Shown here in pieces: positions 21,852-32,025 of a stretch of DNA of 64,000 nucleotides. The notes under the pieces were generated by a model. It had not been told where the DNA came from. It saw only the letters and a program-made list of their open reading frames with translations, and did no database searches. This DNA is from Mesostigma viride (lineage: Eukaryota; Streptophyta; Mesostigmatophyceae; Mesostigmatales; Mesostigmataceae), in assembly GCA_009746045.1 (NCBI GenBank), contig RPFO01000082.1:2076612-2140611 (forward strand), read 5' to 3'. Positions within the stretch are counted from its first letter, which is position 1; the number at the start of each line of letters is the position of its first letter. Made by a program: the position numbers and the translations under genes.

Positions 21852-24133
21852 TTCATGTCCCACGTAGCTCCCACAAAAACCAGCATCTTCATTAAAAACA
21901 ATAAGTGGAAGCATACATGTGACACGTTTGACATGCCCGGAGGCACGCCGTTCAAGGCCCTTCATGAAGTACGTTGCCCTAGAGGCAACCAAGACAAGGG
22001 TGGGTGGGTGGGGAGCAAAGAAAGAGGCCGACAAAACCAGCCAGAGCGGCTTTTAGTCGCAAAACCTCCCTTATCCCTAGCTAACTGACGTCATTAAACC
22101 CTTAGCCTTATTTAGTAATGTTGTGCCCATGCAGGGAGTCACTCTCTGCTGAGAAGCCATGCCATAGCTCTTGTATAGCCATGATGATCTTCCCCCTCAC
22201 AGGCATGCTCCCCCCTTACCCGGGCATAGCGTGATAGACCATGAGGGTGCGGGTGCCCTGGTGCACCTAGAGCAAGTGTTGTTTACATTCCCACCCTTGC
22301 AGGAAGTAGCTTAGAATGTATTATAGGCCCATATGCCCCTTCTCAGGGCTATGTGCTACATATACTCCCAACGGAGTTATGTTCCTAATTAATTAATTAA
22401 TTAATTAAACCCTTATGTTCAGTGATGCTAGTAAGACGCTAACCGTACAGACCGGGGGTAGAATATCCCGAATCTGTACGGCTAGTATTAAATAATGCGT
22501 AGGTTGTTCTTTTCAGGGGCACTGCAACTCACGCCCCGTTCCACCCGGGTATAATCAACCCAAGCGCGGAACGCACATTTTATTTAATTCATTTTTCAAC
22601 CATGCACTATACTGCATCTACTAATCACAAAAGCTCTAGCCAAACAGCTACGAGAAAGCACTACGACCTATAAGCCGCTCATCCAGCGGCCTCTTGTTCC
22701 CGCATTCACGTATAGAAGAAACTCCGTTCAAAGAACCCCGATTCATGTCCCACGTAGCTCCCACAAAAACCAGCATCTTCATTAAAAACAATAAGTGGAA
22801 GCATACATGTGACACGTTTGACATGCCCGGAGGCACGCCGTTCAAGGCCCTTCATGAAGTACGTTGCCCAATCACCCCCGCCCTGGCTTTCCCTTGAAGC
22901 CGCACTCCACCTTGCTCGTTGTCACAAGTGACCGCCCTGCCGCAAAACGGGAGCCCCCCACATCGGGAGGCGTGTGCCCGGCGGCTGTGGATGCATGGCC
23001 AGGCCCAAAAAGGCCCAGCGCATTTGCACTGCGATTGCGCACGGCCAGCCTATCATGACCCCTCTCGGGGCCCCGAGTCGGTACCGCTATGGCCGTCTCC
23101 CCATAGACCCGGGGTGCTTCGAGAAAAAAACGTGGACCTAGCCCAGGCCCCGCCAGCCCGGATGCCCGAGGCCACAGCCCCAGGCACCTGGCTGAATGAG
23201 AGTCCGTTCAGCCAAGACCGCATTCCCCCCCGAGGTTTCTATGCGTGGGGAAAAAATTTCTAGCTTAGGCGCTTTTCCCATCGCCGTCCCCAGCCCCAAC
23301 CACCCCCCCTCGGCGGAAGGCAATTGCAAAGTTTGCTGGCCAGCAGCAATTTCCGAAGAAAAAGCCTCAGGCCGCGGACCGAGACACGGGTCGCCAGTGC
23401 CAGCCATCCGGCTCCAACCCGGGGTGCAAGCATCCCCAGGTACGGAGCACCAGCTCGCGAGCGCACTGGGCCGACCAAGCGACAGTTGAGCACCTGTCAC
23501 GGCACCCGGCCCACCAAAGACCCCAAGCTGGGGAAAAGGTGCGGACCGGAGGTAATCATTTTCTTTTCTTTTAGTTAACCGGCCGAGGAACTACGCCTGG
23601 CCGGTTAACAACTGGAAGTCTCACCACTGGCCAAGTGGCCGGTGCAACCAGTGCTTTTGGGATTTTGCTGAGTCCGCAGCACCCATAGCTGCGGCTGCCG
23701 CCGCAACGACAACGAGCAAAGAAAGAGGCCGACAAAACCAGCCAGAGCGGCTTTTAGTCGCAAAACCTCCCTTATCCCTAGCTAACTGACGTCATTAAAC
23801 CCTTATGTTCAGTGATGCTAGTAAGACGCTAACCGTACAGACCGGGGGTAGAATATCCCGAATCTGTACGGCTAGTATTAAATAATGCGTAGGTTGTTCT
23901 TTTCAGGGGCACTGCAACTCACGCCCCGTTCCACCCGGGTATAATCAACCCAAGCGCGGAACGCACATTTTATTTAATTCATTTTTCAACCATGCACTAT
24001 ACTGCATCTACTAATCACAAAAGCTCTAGCCAAACAGCTACGAGAAAGCACTACGACCTATAAGCCGCTCATCCAGCGGCCTCTTGTTCCCGCATTCACG
24101 TATAGAAGAAACTCCGTTCAAAGAACCCCGATT
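21852..24133. repeat. Tandem segmental duplication (X-A-B units)
   Basis: Segment X (128 bp) occurs at 21852-21979 and 22742-22869. Segment A (92 bp) occurs at 22013-22104 and 23714-23805. Segment B (339 bp) occurs at 22405-22743 and 23795-24133. Read by eye the copies are essentially identical. The first unit has 33 bp between X and A; the second has 844 bp (22870-23713) with no recognisable gene. The first unit is split between A and B by a LINE insertion. Confidence 0.85.
22105..22404 (+). mobile_element. 5'-truncated LINE (ORF1-only family 3' UTR) with 11-bp target duplication
   Basis: This 300-bp insertion is flanked by ttaaaccctta (22094-22104 and 22405-22415). It matches the 3' UTR at about 48060-48346 (gatgatcttcc, cctagagcaagtgtt, acattcccacccttgca, atgccccttctcaggg). 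It ends in the hairpin around actcccaacggagt and a TTAA tail. The second copy of the duplicated host DNA shows the uninterrupted site at about 23795-23806. Confidence 0.9.
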
Positions 24134-24483
24134 TTAATCCAAAAAAAAAAAATCAAATCATTAACACATCATATCATGCTCCACCATATATTCCCAAATA
24201 TTACAGGTGGGGGGACATGCAGCCCCAAATTTTCAGGTCATTCTGACGAGCGCAGCTCTAGTTGATGGATTTCCTAGGTAGCCACCTGTGACGAAGCTAA
24301 GGGAGGTTTTTTAGTGTATCTTACACCATAAACACCCCTTTATCCATCCAAACCATGCAAAAACTGGCCAAACCACATGCTGCCAACCTCTGCACATACG
24401 GTACCTCCTATGTTCAAGGCTTGACGCCATTCTGACAAGAACTGCCCAAGTTACAACCATTCCAAGACGGCCACCCATGTAGA

Positions 24484-24549
24484 CTTTCCGCGTTTTCCGC
24501 GGCCCGGCACTGAACGCAAAGGTTTTCACCTTTGCGGAGTGTCTGATCA
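24484..24549 (+). repeat. Partial SINE copy (3' part)
   Basis: Matches 24885-24947, starting gcgttttccgcggcccggca and ending in ctgatcagaat. It includes the small hairpin aaagg-ttttca-ccttt. Confidence 0.65.
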
Positions 24550-24657
24550 GAATATACGCTTGGCTGATTTCGATAGTACCGGCTACGCCCCCTTCTAAAG
24601 AAGGATTCAGCCGTGTTCAGCCCGTCTCACGGTGCGAGACTGAACAAGTCTCGCGTG

Positions 24658-24947
24658 CAGACACGTGTGTAGTACTCCTACACACAGATCTCGAGTGATT
24701 TATCTAGTACCAAATCCGAAAGGCTTGCATCACTCCCCGGACAGGAGAACTTTTGCGGATGACTGTAGGTGTAAGTTGGCGATGCCATGGTAACCGGAGA
24801 CGTCCGTCCTATAGTCAGCAAAATTGGTGCGAGAGGTCCCCAGTTCGATTCCGGTCGGATTCATTTGCAGATCGCGTTTTCCGCGTTTTCCGCGGCCCGG
24901 CACTGAACGCAAAGGTTTTCACCTTTGCGGAGTGTCTGATCAGAATC
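24658..24947 (+). repeat. tRNA-derived SINE-like repeat
   Basis: A ~290-bp unit is shared with 36160-36453. It has a hairpin GTGTGTAG/CTACACAC near its start. A polymerase III B-box-like agttcgattcc (near 24840) has an A-box-like tatagtcagc about 35 bp before it. The flanking stems do not fold into a sound tRNA, so this is tRNA-derived at best. It ends in cagaat. Confidence 0.55.
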
Positions 24948-25869
24948 TACAAGGAAATTAGAGTAACCATTCAGCCACACTAGCACCTCCTTCTTCATCA
25001 AGGACATCTGCAAACTGACCCAAGCACACATAATTAACTCTTGCACGCTGACGGCAACGCATGCTCAACGTGGGGGGTCATTGTGACAAGAACTACTCAA
25101 GTTGATGGGTTTCCTATATGACCACCTGACAAGGCGCCAAGGACCACTCAGTAAGTCAGTAACCCCACAGTGCCACTTCATATGCCATCCAACATGCACC
25201 AAAACCATGCTGAGTATGTTTACAATGTACGAAGGGGTGGCCACGCACCTCATATGTCTTCATCATCCCTCCAGCATGGCCAGCCTTGTAAATATGTTCA
25301 TAGCCTTGACGATGGTAGCCCTAATATGCCTAAGCAGCATTTCCTATGTTTCTCCTAGGTTAGAGTGTAAGGTTGATGACAACCAAGCTAATCAACTCAA
25401 CAACACCTCCTAAACTGTCCTCCCCGGCATGGATGACAAACTGGGACTATGGAGGGCAAGGAACCAAGTAGGAACATGGTATATATAGCTTGCATGCAGT
25501 CATGCATGTCAACCATGGTTGGCTCAGCACATTGTAGTCTTGTCACATCATCATAACATAGGAAAGCTCAAACAACCATTGGTACAAGCTATCTACATGC
25601 AGTCACACAAATGCAATATCTCCAACATCATCATCACTAAATCACTTCCATCCCTGCACGATAAAATGCAAAGAAACCATTGGCGGCCCTTCAGCGCATG
25701 AGCGCTGTGATGCCGCTGCGAAGAGAGGGTGCGTCACTCTCACACAACAAGAAGCGTCCATACGCACAACATCCTTGCCGGAACACGTTTTATGAAATGC
25801 CTTATACCTTCCCGAAGAGCTATAGGCTGCGACTGAAGCGGCCCTGATCACGACATCAACGAAAACAAT
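24948..25869. other. Repeat-bearing intergenic stretch
   Basis: Contains a second copy (about 25078-25128) of a short repeat also at 24240-24290 (ttgatgg-tttcct, then ccacctg). No supported gene. Confidence 0.5.
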
Positions 25870-26561
25870 CTAAAGCTGCCAGGTATTCGACAGCACAACG
25901 GCAAGCGACGGCGAGATAGCTGGCGGAAACTGCCCAAAAAGAACGCAAAAAACCTCGAACGATGAGCTCATAGAAGAAAGCACTGATCGCAGATAACATT
26001 CGCGACAAATCTGTACCTCGCCCTCGTAAATCCCTCGCCCAGGCGCGCAACAACCGCCGTTCTTCCATGGACAGGTCAGACACGCACTGCGTAGGTCTGA
26101 ACAATTACTTACCGATAATGGCCGAAAATCTGGCAAAAAGCACCAGCTCGGTTTAGAATTCGATGCAAAGGGTATTAACGCCTGCTTCACGGTCAAAACA
26201 ACCCTAAAAACCGCGATTTTACCGCCGCTATCATGAATTCTATTTTATTCCGCGCGACTAAAAAATTCAGATTACCCCCATGCCGATGGCATAAAAAAAC
26301 AACAGCGATATTGTAAATCAGCTGATGTCCGCCACAAACTAACATCATAAACTCATCGTCTTTTAGATTCGAGTAAAATTTTTGCATTTCGCCTGCCCTA
26401 GTGTGGTAGTTTCGCCTGAACGCAGTCGCCATGGCCACTTCCGCAAGGGGTGCGCGCACCGTGCACGTGAAATTTATGACCTTCGGTTCCGGCGCGAATT
26501 TTTTGGCGCCAAAAAATTCGGGCATGTCCCGTCCCCTTAACATCCCCTTTGGTTTGCACAT
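25870..26561 (-). pseudogene. Hypothetical cysteine-rich gene, frame-broken
   Basis: Two minus-strand frames abut at about 26195. The upstream one (26561-26193) has FFGAKKFAPEPKVINFTC near its start and HRHGGNLNFLVARNKIEF near its end. The downstream one (26196-25870) carries a Cys-rich patch, ACLTCPWKNGGCCAPGRG, and then QICRECYL, reminiscent of a zinc-binding module. The junction could be a frameshift; the only available GT-AG pair would give an intron of about 30 bp, too short to trust. I do not recognise the family. A LINE fragment begins directly upstream at about 26548. Confidence 0.3.
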
Positions 26562-26900
26562 TAGTAATGAGGATTTGTACGCTGATTTGCCCTATGTTTC
26601 CCACATTATTAGGCACAGGCGCCTGGGCCTAGCCGGGCACCTGGCCCGCACAGGTCAGGTAGATACATCAGATAGACTAGCTGGCACCAAGCCCGCCCAG
26701 CCTGGGCGATATGTCCTCACCTGGCGTGCCCCCGGCCGCGCGCGGCAGGGCCGCCACCCGTGGACTTTTCGTGATAGACTCGGCATGGACATGTGCTACA
26801 CTAGACTAACGGGGTCACACCCGGGCAGCCTCCTGGTTTGTCTGTACTATGGAGGCAGATGGTGCGCAAGGATAGATGGCAAGTAGTGATGAAGGAGACC
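26548..26900 (+). mobile_element. LINE reverse-transcriptase C-terminal fragment
   Basis: The plus frame reads NEDLYADLPYVSHIIRHRRL, then GHLARTGQVDTS and PAQPGRYVLTW. These align with NEDLYQGMPYITSTIKQRRL, GHLARTNQVDTS and PAQPGRHLLTW in the copy at 27050-28045. It is truncated at the 5' end. I could not place its tail with confidence. Confidence 0.65.
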
Positions 26901-27049
26901 ACCCCCAAGCCTGTGGGGGCTCCGCGTGTGACCAAGTATGGCATTCATAGCGATTCGGGCCGCGGTGCCCACACCCCTGTAACTAGGACCTAGATAGCTT
27001 ACACCATCCATTCCATCCCATGTTCCCCTCCCACTAGCTGAGGACCTAT

Positions 27050-28045
27050 TAATTAATTAATTAGACTCGTGCTCCCGTTGGGGAGTCACGGAGCATTAAC
27101 CCCGATGAATGGATGGATGGGTGCACACATTCCTACCGGTCTAATCTATCTACATTGGCTACATACTACATCTATCTAACAACATTCTAACTACATCATC
27201 TATCTAGGCAGCCTCACGCTGCCCCAGGGGGAGCTATCTAGCGTGCCTCCCGCGGGATTGCACACGCGGGCGCTTCCCCACTGGGGGGGGCTCGTTGTCC
27301 TCTATGACCTGGGCCCACTTGGCCTTGTCCATCATCTTCTTCCAAATCACGGAGAGGCCTAGGCCCCCCATGTCCTCTACTAGCTGTTCTTTGAAGGTGC
27401 GGGCCTTGCGGCGTCTAACATTACTGGGCCCAGCCCACGTCAGGAGGTGCCGGCCAGGCTGGGCTGGTCGCAGTCCTGCGGGGGGGCCACGTGAGGTGTC
27501 TACCTGGTTGGTGCGAGCTAGGTGCCCTACTAGCTGCAGGCGGCGTTGCTTAATTGTGCTGGTGATATAGGGCATGCCCTGGTACAGGTCCTCATTGCGG
27601 ACATGAGCAGCATATCCTACTCTGAAAATGGAACGCAGCATGCTGGTGACCGCGCCGTCCAGCTTGCGGGCCAGGTCGGCGGTGAGGGTCCACGTCTCGG
27701 CGCCATACGTGAGAACAGGAAGGACGAGGACCTTGAACAGGTCCTGTTTCTCGATCTTGCCCAGGGGCTTGCGCCATAGGGCCCGGTACTGGCGCAAAGC
27801 GTGCCAGGCGAGGGAGATGCGGTGGTCCACATCCACCTCGCAGCTAGGGAGCAGGCTGCCCAGCAGCTTAACGCGGTCCCGATACAGGACTCGAGAGCCG
27901 TCTAGGAGATAGAGGGGCGGCGCTGAGGTGGTGAGCCCAACCGCCAGGGCCTCTGTCTTCTTGCTGACCTCAAGCCCCACTGCACGGGCCTCGAGAGCCA
28001 GGCAGTCAAGCCATGTCTGCACGTGCTCAGTGTCCTCAAAGAGAA
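27050..28045 (-). mobile_element. 5'-truncated LINE with C-terminal RT region and 11-bp target duplication
   Basis: Flanked by tgaggacctat (27039-27049 and 28046-28056). The minus-strand frame runs from about 28045 to a stop at 27234-27236. It covers the part of the ORF after the RT active site (EHVQTWLDCLALEARAVGLE, LLGSLLPSCEVDVDHRISLA, TYGAETWTL, GHLARTNQVDTS). About 180 bp of 3' UTR, the hairpin (27064-27092) and a TTAA tail (27050-27062) follow. The frame is open from start to stop, so this is a young copy. The catalytic YADD box lies just beyond the truncation point. Confidence 0.9.
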
Positions 28046-28078
28046 TGAGGACCTATGCTCACGTGACGCAGTCACGTG

Positions 28079-28240
28079 TCTATTAATTAATTAATTAATT
28101 AATTAATACACGCTATTAATTAATTAAACTTTGTGCTCCCGTTGGGGAGTCACGGAGCATTAGAACTTTACCCCGATGGATGGATGGATCGATGGATGAA
28201 TGGGTGGGTACACGCAATCCTACCGGTCTAAGCTATCTAC
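28079..28240 (-). mobile_element. LINE 3' end (tail, hairpin and UTR), interrupted by another LINE
   Basis: A (TTAA)n tail (28082-28128), the hairpin around tgctcccgttggggagtca (28134-28160) and a UTR match 27050-27180 in the same orientation. The UTR stops at taagctatctac, where the next LINE has inserted. Sequence after 29315 probably belongs to the same older element. Confidence 0.75.
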
Positions 28241-29303
28241 GTGCGCGCTTTACTGCTCTTAAGGGGTTCGAGCCTGGCTTGGACATCCTTAACGACAGCG
28301 CGCACGGCGGGGTTAAACCTGGTTACCGCCTGGCCGACTTGATTTATGCGGACGACACCACCCTCGTCGCGCGCCCCGAGCACATTCAGACCTGGCTGGA
28401 CTGTCTGGGCTTGGAGGCGCGGGCGGTGGGGTTGGAGATTAGTGTCAAAACTGAGGCTATGGTGATTGGGCGGCTTCCAGTCGCCCCCCGCTACCACGGC
28501 TGCTAGACGGGACGGAGGTCCCGTTTCGTGATCGCTTTAAACTGCTGGGAAGCATGCTTCCTGACACCGCCGCCGATGTGGACACCCGCATCGGCCTGGC
28601 CTGGGCTCGGCATCGTTCGCTGAAAACCTACTGGCACTCGAAGGTCCTCGGCGAGCATCGCAAGCGCATGCTCCTCAAGGTCCTGGTCCTCACGGTGCTC
28701 ACGTATGGCGCCGAGGCATGGACGCTCACGGACACGCTGGCGGCCAAGCTAAACGGCACGGTAACCAGGATGCTCCGTCAGGCCCTGAATGTAGGGTTTG
28801 ACACGCATAGGTCTTTAGAATCTTTGTACCAGGGCATGCCTCGCATTTCGGACGAGATTAGACAGCGTAGGATAGCATTCGTAGGACATCTTGCTCGCAC
28901 CAGCCAGGTAGACCGCCGCCCTCGGTCTGGCCGGCCCACAGCGGCTTGGCCAGCCAGGACGGCATATTCGGACCTGGCCTGGCCCTAAGGACATTCCTAA
29001 GAAGGTAGGCAAACATGTCATGACCTACCCACAGCAGTTGATGGCTGACCTAGTGGTCCCAGCGCAGTTTGAAAATCGCATTTACTCCCTCTCTCTTGCT
29101 TGGACTGCTATGCAGGACAAGAGGAGGTGGAAAACCATTGTCCAGGCTCATACGCCCGCCCCTGTGGGCAAGCCCCCTCCCCCCAAGCGGAAGGGGAGCT
29201 TTGCTGAGTAGAATAAGTAGGGTTTTCTAGATTACCATCCACGGGAATATGTGCTACATGATCTCCCAACGGAGTCATGTTATAATTTAATTTAATTTAA
29301 TTT
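28241..29303 (+). mobile_element. LINE with RT active site, frameshifted, 12-bp target duplication
   Basis: Flanked by taagctatctac (28229-28240 and 29304-29315). The plus strand encodes GYRLADLIYADDTTLVARPE at about 28320-28380, which contains the RT catalytic box. After a frameshift near 28490 come GSMLPDTAADVDTRIGLAWA, TYGAEAWTL and GHLARTSQVD. After a second shift near 28985 it ends in DLVVPAQFENRIYSLSLAW and a Pro/Lys-rich tail with a stop at about 29216. The 3' hairpin with loop CAAC lies at 29255-29278, followed by a TTTAA tail. It inserted into the older LINE 3' end on its left. Confidence 0.9.
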
Positions 29304-29404
29304 TAAGCTATCTACAGTAGCCTAGCTTGTGCATTGAAATTATGGCTGACTTGAAATTATGGCAAGCTATCTACAAGGATTGTTTGTCTATCCATCTATC
29401 CATT

Positions 29405-29505
29405 AAGATTAATTATTATAACATGCACGACTCCGTTGGGAGATCATGTAGCACATATTCGACCCTTGCTTGATGCATGGAGCTAGGTGAGCGAAGCCGC
29501 AAAAC
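29405..29505 (-). mobile_element. Short LINE 3' end
   Basis: Hairpin around gactccgttgggagatcatg at 29425-29455 with an ATTATT tail on its left. Only the last ~100 bp of the element is present. Target duplications are not evident. Confidence 0.6.
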
Positions 29506-29507
29506 CT

Positions 29508-31370
29508 ACAATTGAATTGAATTGAATTGTAACATAACTCCGTTGGGAGTATGTGTAGCACATAGCCCTTGAGAGGGGGCATATGGCCTATCATACATCC
29601 TAAGCTACTTCCTGCAAGGGTGGGGATGTAAAGGACCCTTGCTCTAGGTGCACCAGGGCACGTGCATCCCCATGATCTTCAAGCTATGCCCAGCGAAGGG
29701 GGAGCCTGTCATGGGGGGGAAGATCAGCATATTAGCTATACAAAGAAGCTAGGGCATGGCGTCTCAGCAGAGAGGTACTCCCTGCATGGGCACAGCATAA
29801 CTAAATAAAGCTAGGCATCATCTGGAGTGTGGCTCATCATAGGCACACATGTACATGATGAAATAAAGGGCGTGGCTTAGCTGGGATAGGGCCTCTAGGA
29901 GGCGTACATGTACATGGCCACGGTCTATCTATTCTACACTACTGCTGCTGTATTCCCCTAAGCTGGGGCGTCTGGAGTCGCTGGGGCCGCGGGGCCGGGT
30001 CGCCTGCCAGGGCTTGTGGCCGACGTAGATGGCCGCCCCCTTCCAGTACACCGGCTGCCCCGCCTTGGTAGTCTGCCGGAGCTGGAGGTAGGTCGGCCAT
30101 AGCTCCCGTCGCCGTTGTTGCTGCGCCAGGGTCAAGTCGTCGTCAAGGGTGAAGAGAGTCTTCTCGAGCCGCTTGCGGCGTCTGAGAAAAGAAATCTTGT
30201 CCGCCGGGGTCTTAAAGGTGAGAAGGAGCGGGGGCCGGGCCCTGCCTTACCCCGCGCGCGGGGAAGGCGGTGGGCGGCCAGCTCGATCTCACCAGTAAGG
30301 CCCATGCGATCAAGGATTTCTCTCTCAAAAGCACGCGCAAGCTTCTCGGAATTCTCACCTTCCTCCATCTTGAGATTCTTGACAATGACGTTGAGGCTGC
30401 GCTTGGCGAGCTCGGCCTCCTCGCGGAGGTCAAGCGTCTGCCGTTGAAGTTGAGCTGCGACGGCGGAGGTGGTGGATGTGGTGTGTTGCTTAATTAAGCA
30501 TGTCCGCCCAGGTGGTGATGGGAGGAGCATCGCCGGCCAGGCCAGCCGGGGCTGGCTTGGCGGCAATGTCCTTCACTGCCTGGGCGGTGAGGCCTGCGGT
30601 GTTCTGCAGGACCTCGATAGCGATGGCATTGTTCTTAAGACGCTGGTCGATGTCGAGGAGCTGGGCTTTGATGTCGGCGGTGGAGGTGGAGGTGGCAGTG
30701 GAGGTGGAGGCGAGGAGGGTGGAGGTGGAGGTGACGGTGGTGGAAATGTGAGGTAGCTCAGTAGCCAGCGTGCCGCCCATTGCCGCCACGTACATCTGCG
30801 GCAAGGGGGGTCACGTGCTGCTGAAAGGCTTCCGTGAGGATGGAGCGGTATGTGGCTGCGGAGATGGTGGGGGCCAAGATCTCGCCGTCAGACTTCGTCA
30901 GCAGGGAACAGAGAATCATGTGCTGAAGCTCGGGCCGGGGGTACAAGCTCGTCAGCAGCAGTTCGCGGCTCTGTTTAAAATCAGTGCCGTCAAATTCCAG
31001 TAGGCGGTGGATGCTGTGAAAGTAGAGGCACAGCTCAAGAAGCGAGGCGTAGTCCCCGAAGAAAATGCAGTGCATAGCAGTGACCGGAGAAATGTTGTTC
31101 CAGTCGTGATCGTCGGCATATGGAAGGAGTGGTGCTTGAAACGCGGTTCGCGTGGAAAGGATGAGCGGCTGCGTTTAGGGTCTGGCGAGGCCGATGGCGA
31201 GGCAGGAAGCCCGGGAGGTTGCTGGGCGGCCACCAGTGCGCGACTAGTGTCACCGCTGCCTGCCGGCCCTGATGGCGAAGCTGCAGCCGGAGCTGCAGAC
31301 GTATTTTCATTGCCGAGCGCAGCCGTCAGGCTGCGTTGCGTCGATGGGCGTTTGCTCATCGTATATTGCG
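29508..31370 (-). mobile_element. ORF1-only LINE, near full length, decayed
   Basis: On the minus strand an L1-like ORF1 starts at an ATG at 31359 and ends at 29929. It is followed by a ~400-bp 3' UTR shared with 22105-22404 and 48060-48346, then the hairpin (29527-29552) and an AATTG tail (29508-29526). No RT sequence lies between ORF1 and the UTR. Frameshifts are needed near 31130, 30780, 30490 and 30190. This is the longest ORF1 copy and shows the N-terminal ~140 residues missing elsewhere. Confidence 0.8.
29929..31359 (-). pseudogene. LINE ORF1 (L1 ORF1p-like), frameshifted
   Basis: The N-terminus is Ser/Pro/Ala-rich and basic. The middle has a hydrophobic stretch (IFFGDYASLLELCLYFHSIH) and RSILTEAFQQHVTPLAADV. 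A coiled-coil segment (DIKAQLLDIDQRLKNNAIAI) precedes an RRM-like part (SLNVIVKNLKMEEGENSEKL) and the C-terminal DDDLTLAQQQRRRELWPTYL. This order (coiled coil, RRM, C-terminal domain) is that of L1 ORF1p, an RNA-binding chaperone that trimerises and coats element RNA. Several frameshifts and an in-frame stop after WADMLN disable it. Confidence 0.75.
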
Positions 31371-31534
31371 TAGTAATAGCTGCGGAAAATTATATCAGCA
31401 TGTGCGTCGTAGAAAGACGGAGCGATTGTGATATTCACGGCCAAATTCGGTGCTCAAACGTGAAAGTTATGAGCGCCGCCGTCAGCCATGGCTACCTCGT
31501 GGCTCGTGGCTCGTGGCTCCACTAGGAACTCAAT

Positions 31535-31870
31535 TTCTGAGAAAATTCTCAAAACCCTCAATTTTCTCACCTTTTGTGAGAATTTTTTGAGAAAATTGAG
31601 AAAAATCTCAATTTTTTTCCGCAAACGCTAGGCAAAAAATCTCACCAGGGTGAGATTTTGGTGAGAAAAAGGGCGTTTTGGTGAGATTGGGGTGAGAAAA
31701 AACCCTAAAGTGAGAAAAAAGGTGAGAATGGGTGAGAAAAAGGCAGAAAGATTGAGAAAATTGAGAAAATTGAGAAGTTTCTCACCAACACGAGAAAAAT
31801 CACTAACACGAGAAAAATCACAAGTCAACGTGGTGAGAAATTTCTCACCAAGAGTGTAACACGAGAAAAA
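31535..31870. repeat. CACTA left subterminal repeat array (gtgagaaa motifs)
   Basis: Many copies of gtgagaaa, tgagaaaa and cacgagaaaaatca occur in both orientations, with local inverted repeats such as gtgagaaatttctcac. Confidence 0.8.
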
Positions 31871-32025
31871 TCATGAGCTTTATTTCATTAAGTCCTTAAC
31901 GTGAAAAAAAAACTCAACACCACTTTGATATGCATTGTAGGGTGCACAAAGGTGCAATATAGGGTTGTCATACAATATAAAACAGCACATCATTCCATAA
32001 ACAATGCTGTCATGCCCAAATTAAA

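Noticed and set aside
22013-24133. LTR retrotransposon with A-B as terminal repeats
   Set aside because: The repeats do not start TG or end CA, no primer-binding site follows the left copy, segment X is duplicated in a way an LTR element would not give, and the interior has no pol.
24830-24860. tRNA gene at the B-box-like agttcgattcc
   Set aside because: The T-arm and acceptor stems do not pair well, and the sequence recurs as part of a ~290-bp dispersed unit, so a tRNA-derived SINE is the better reading.
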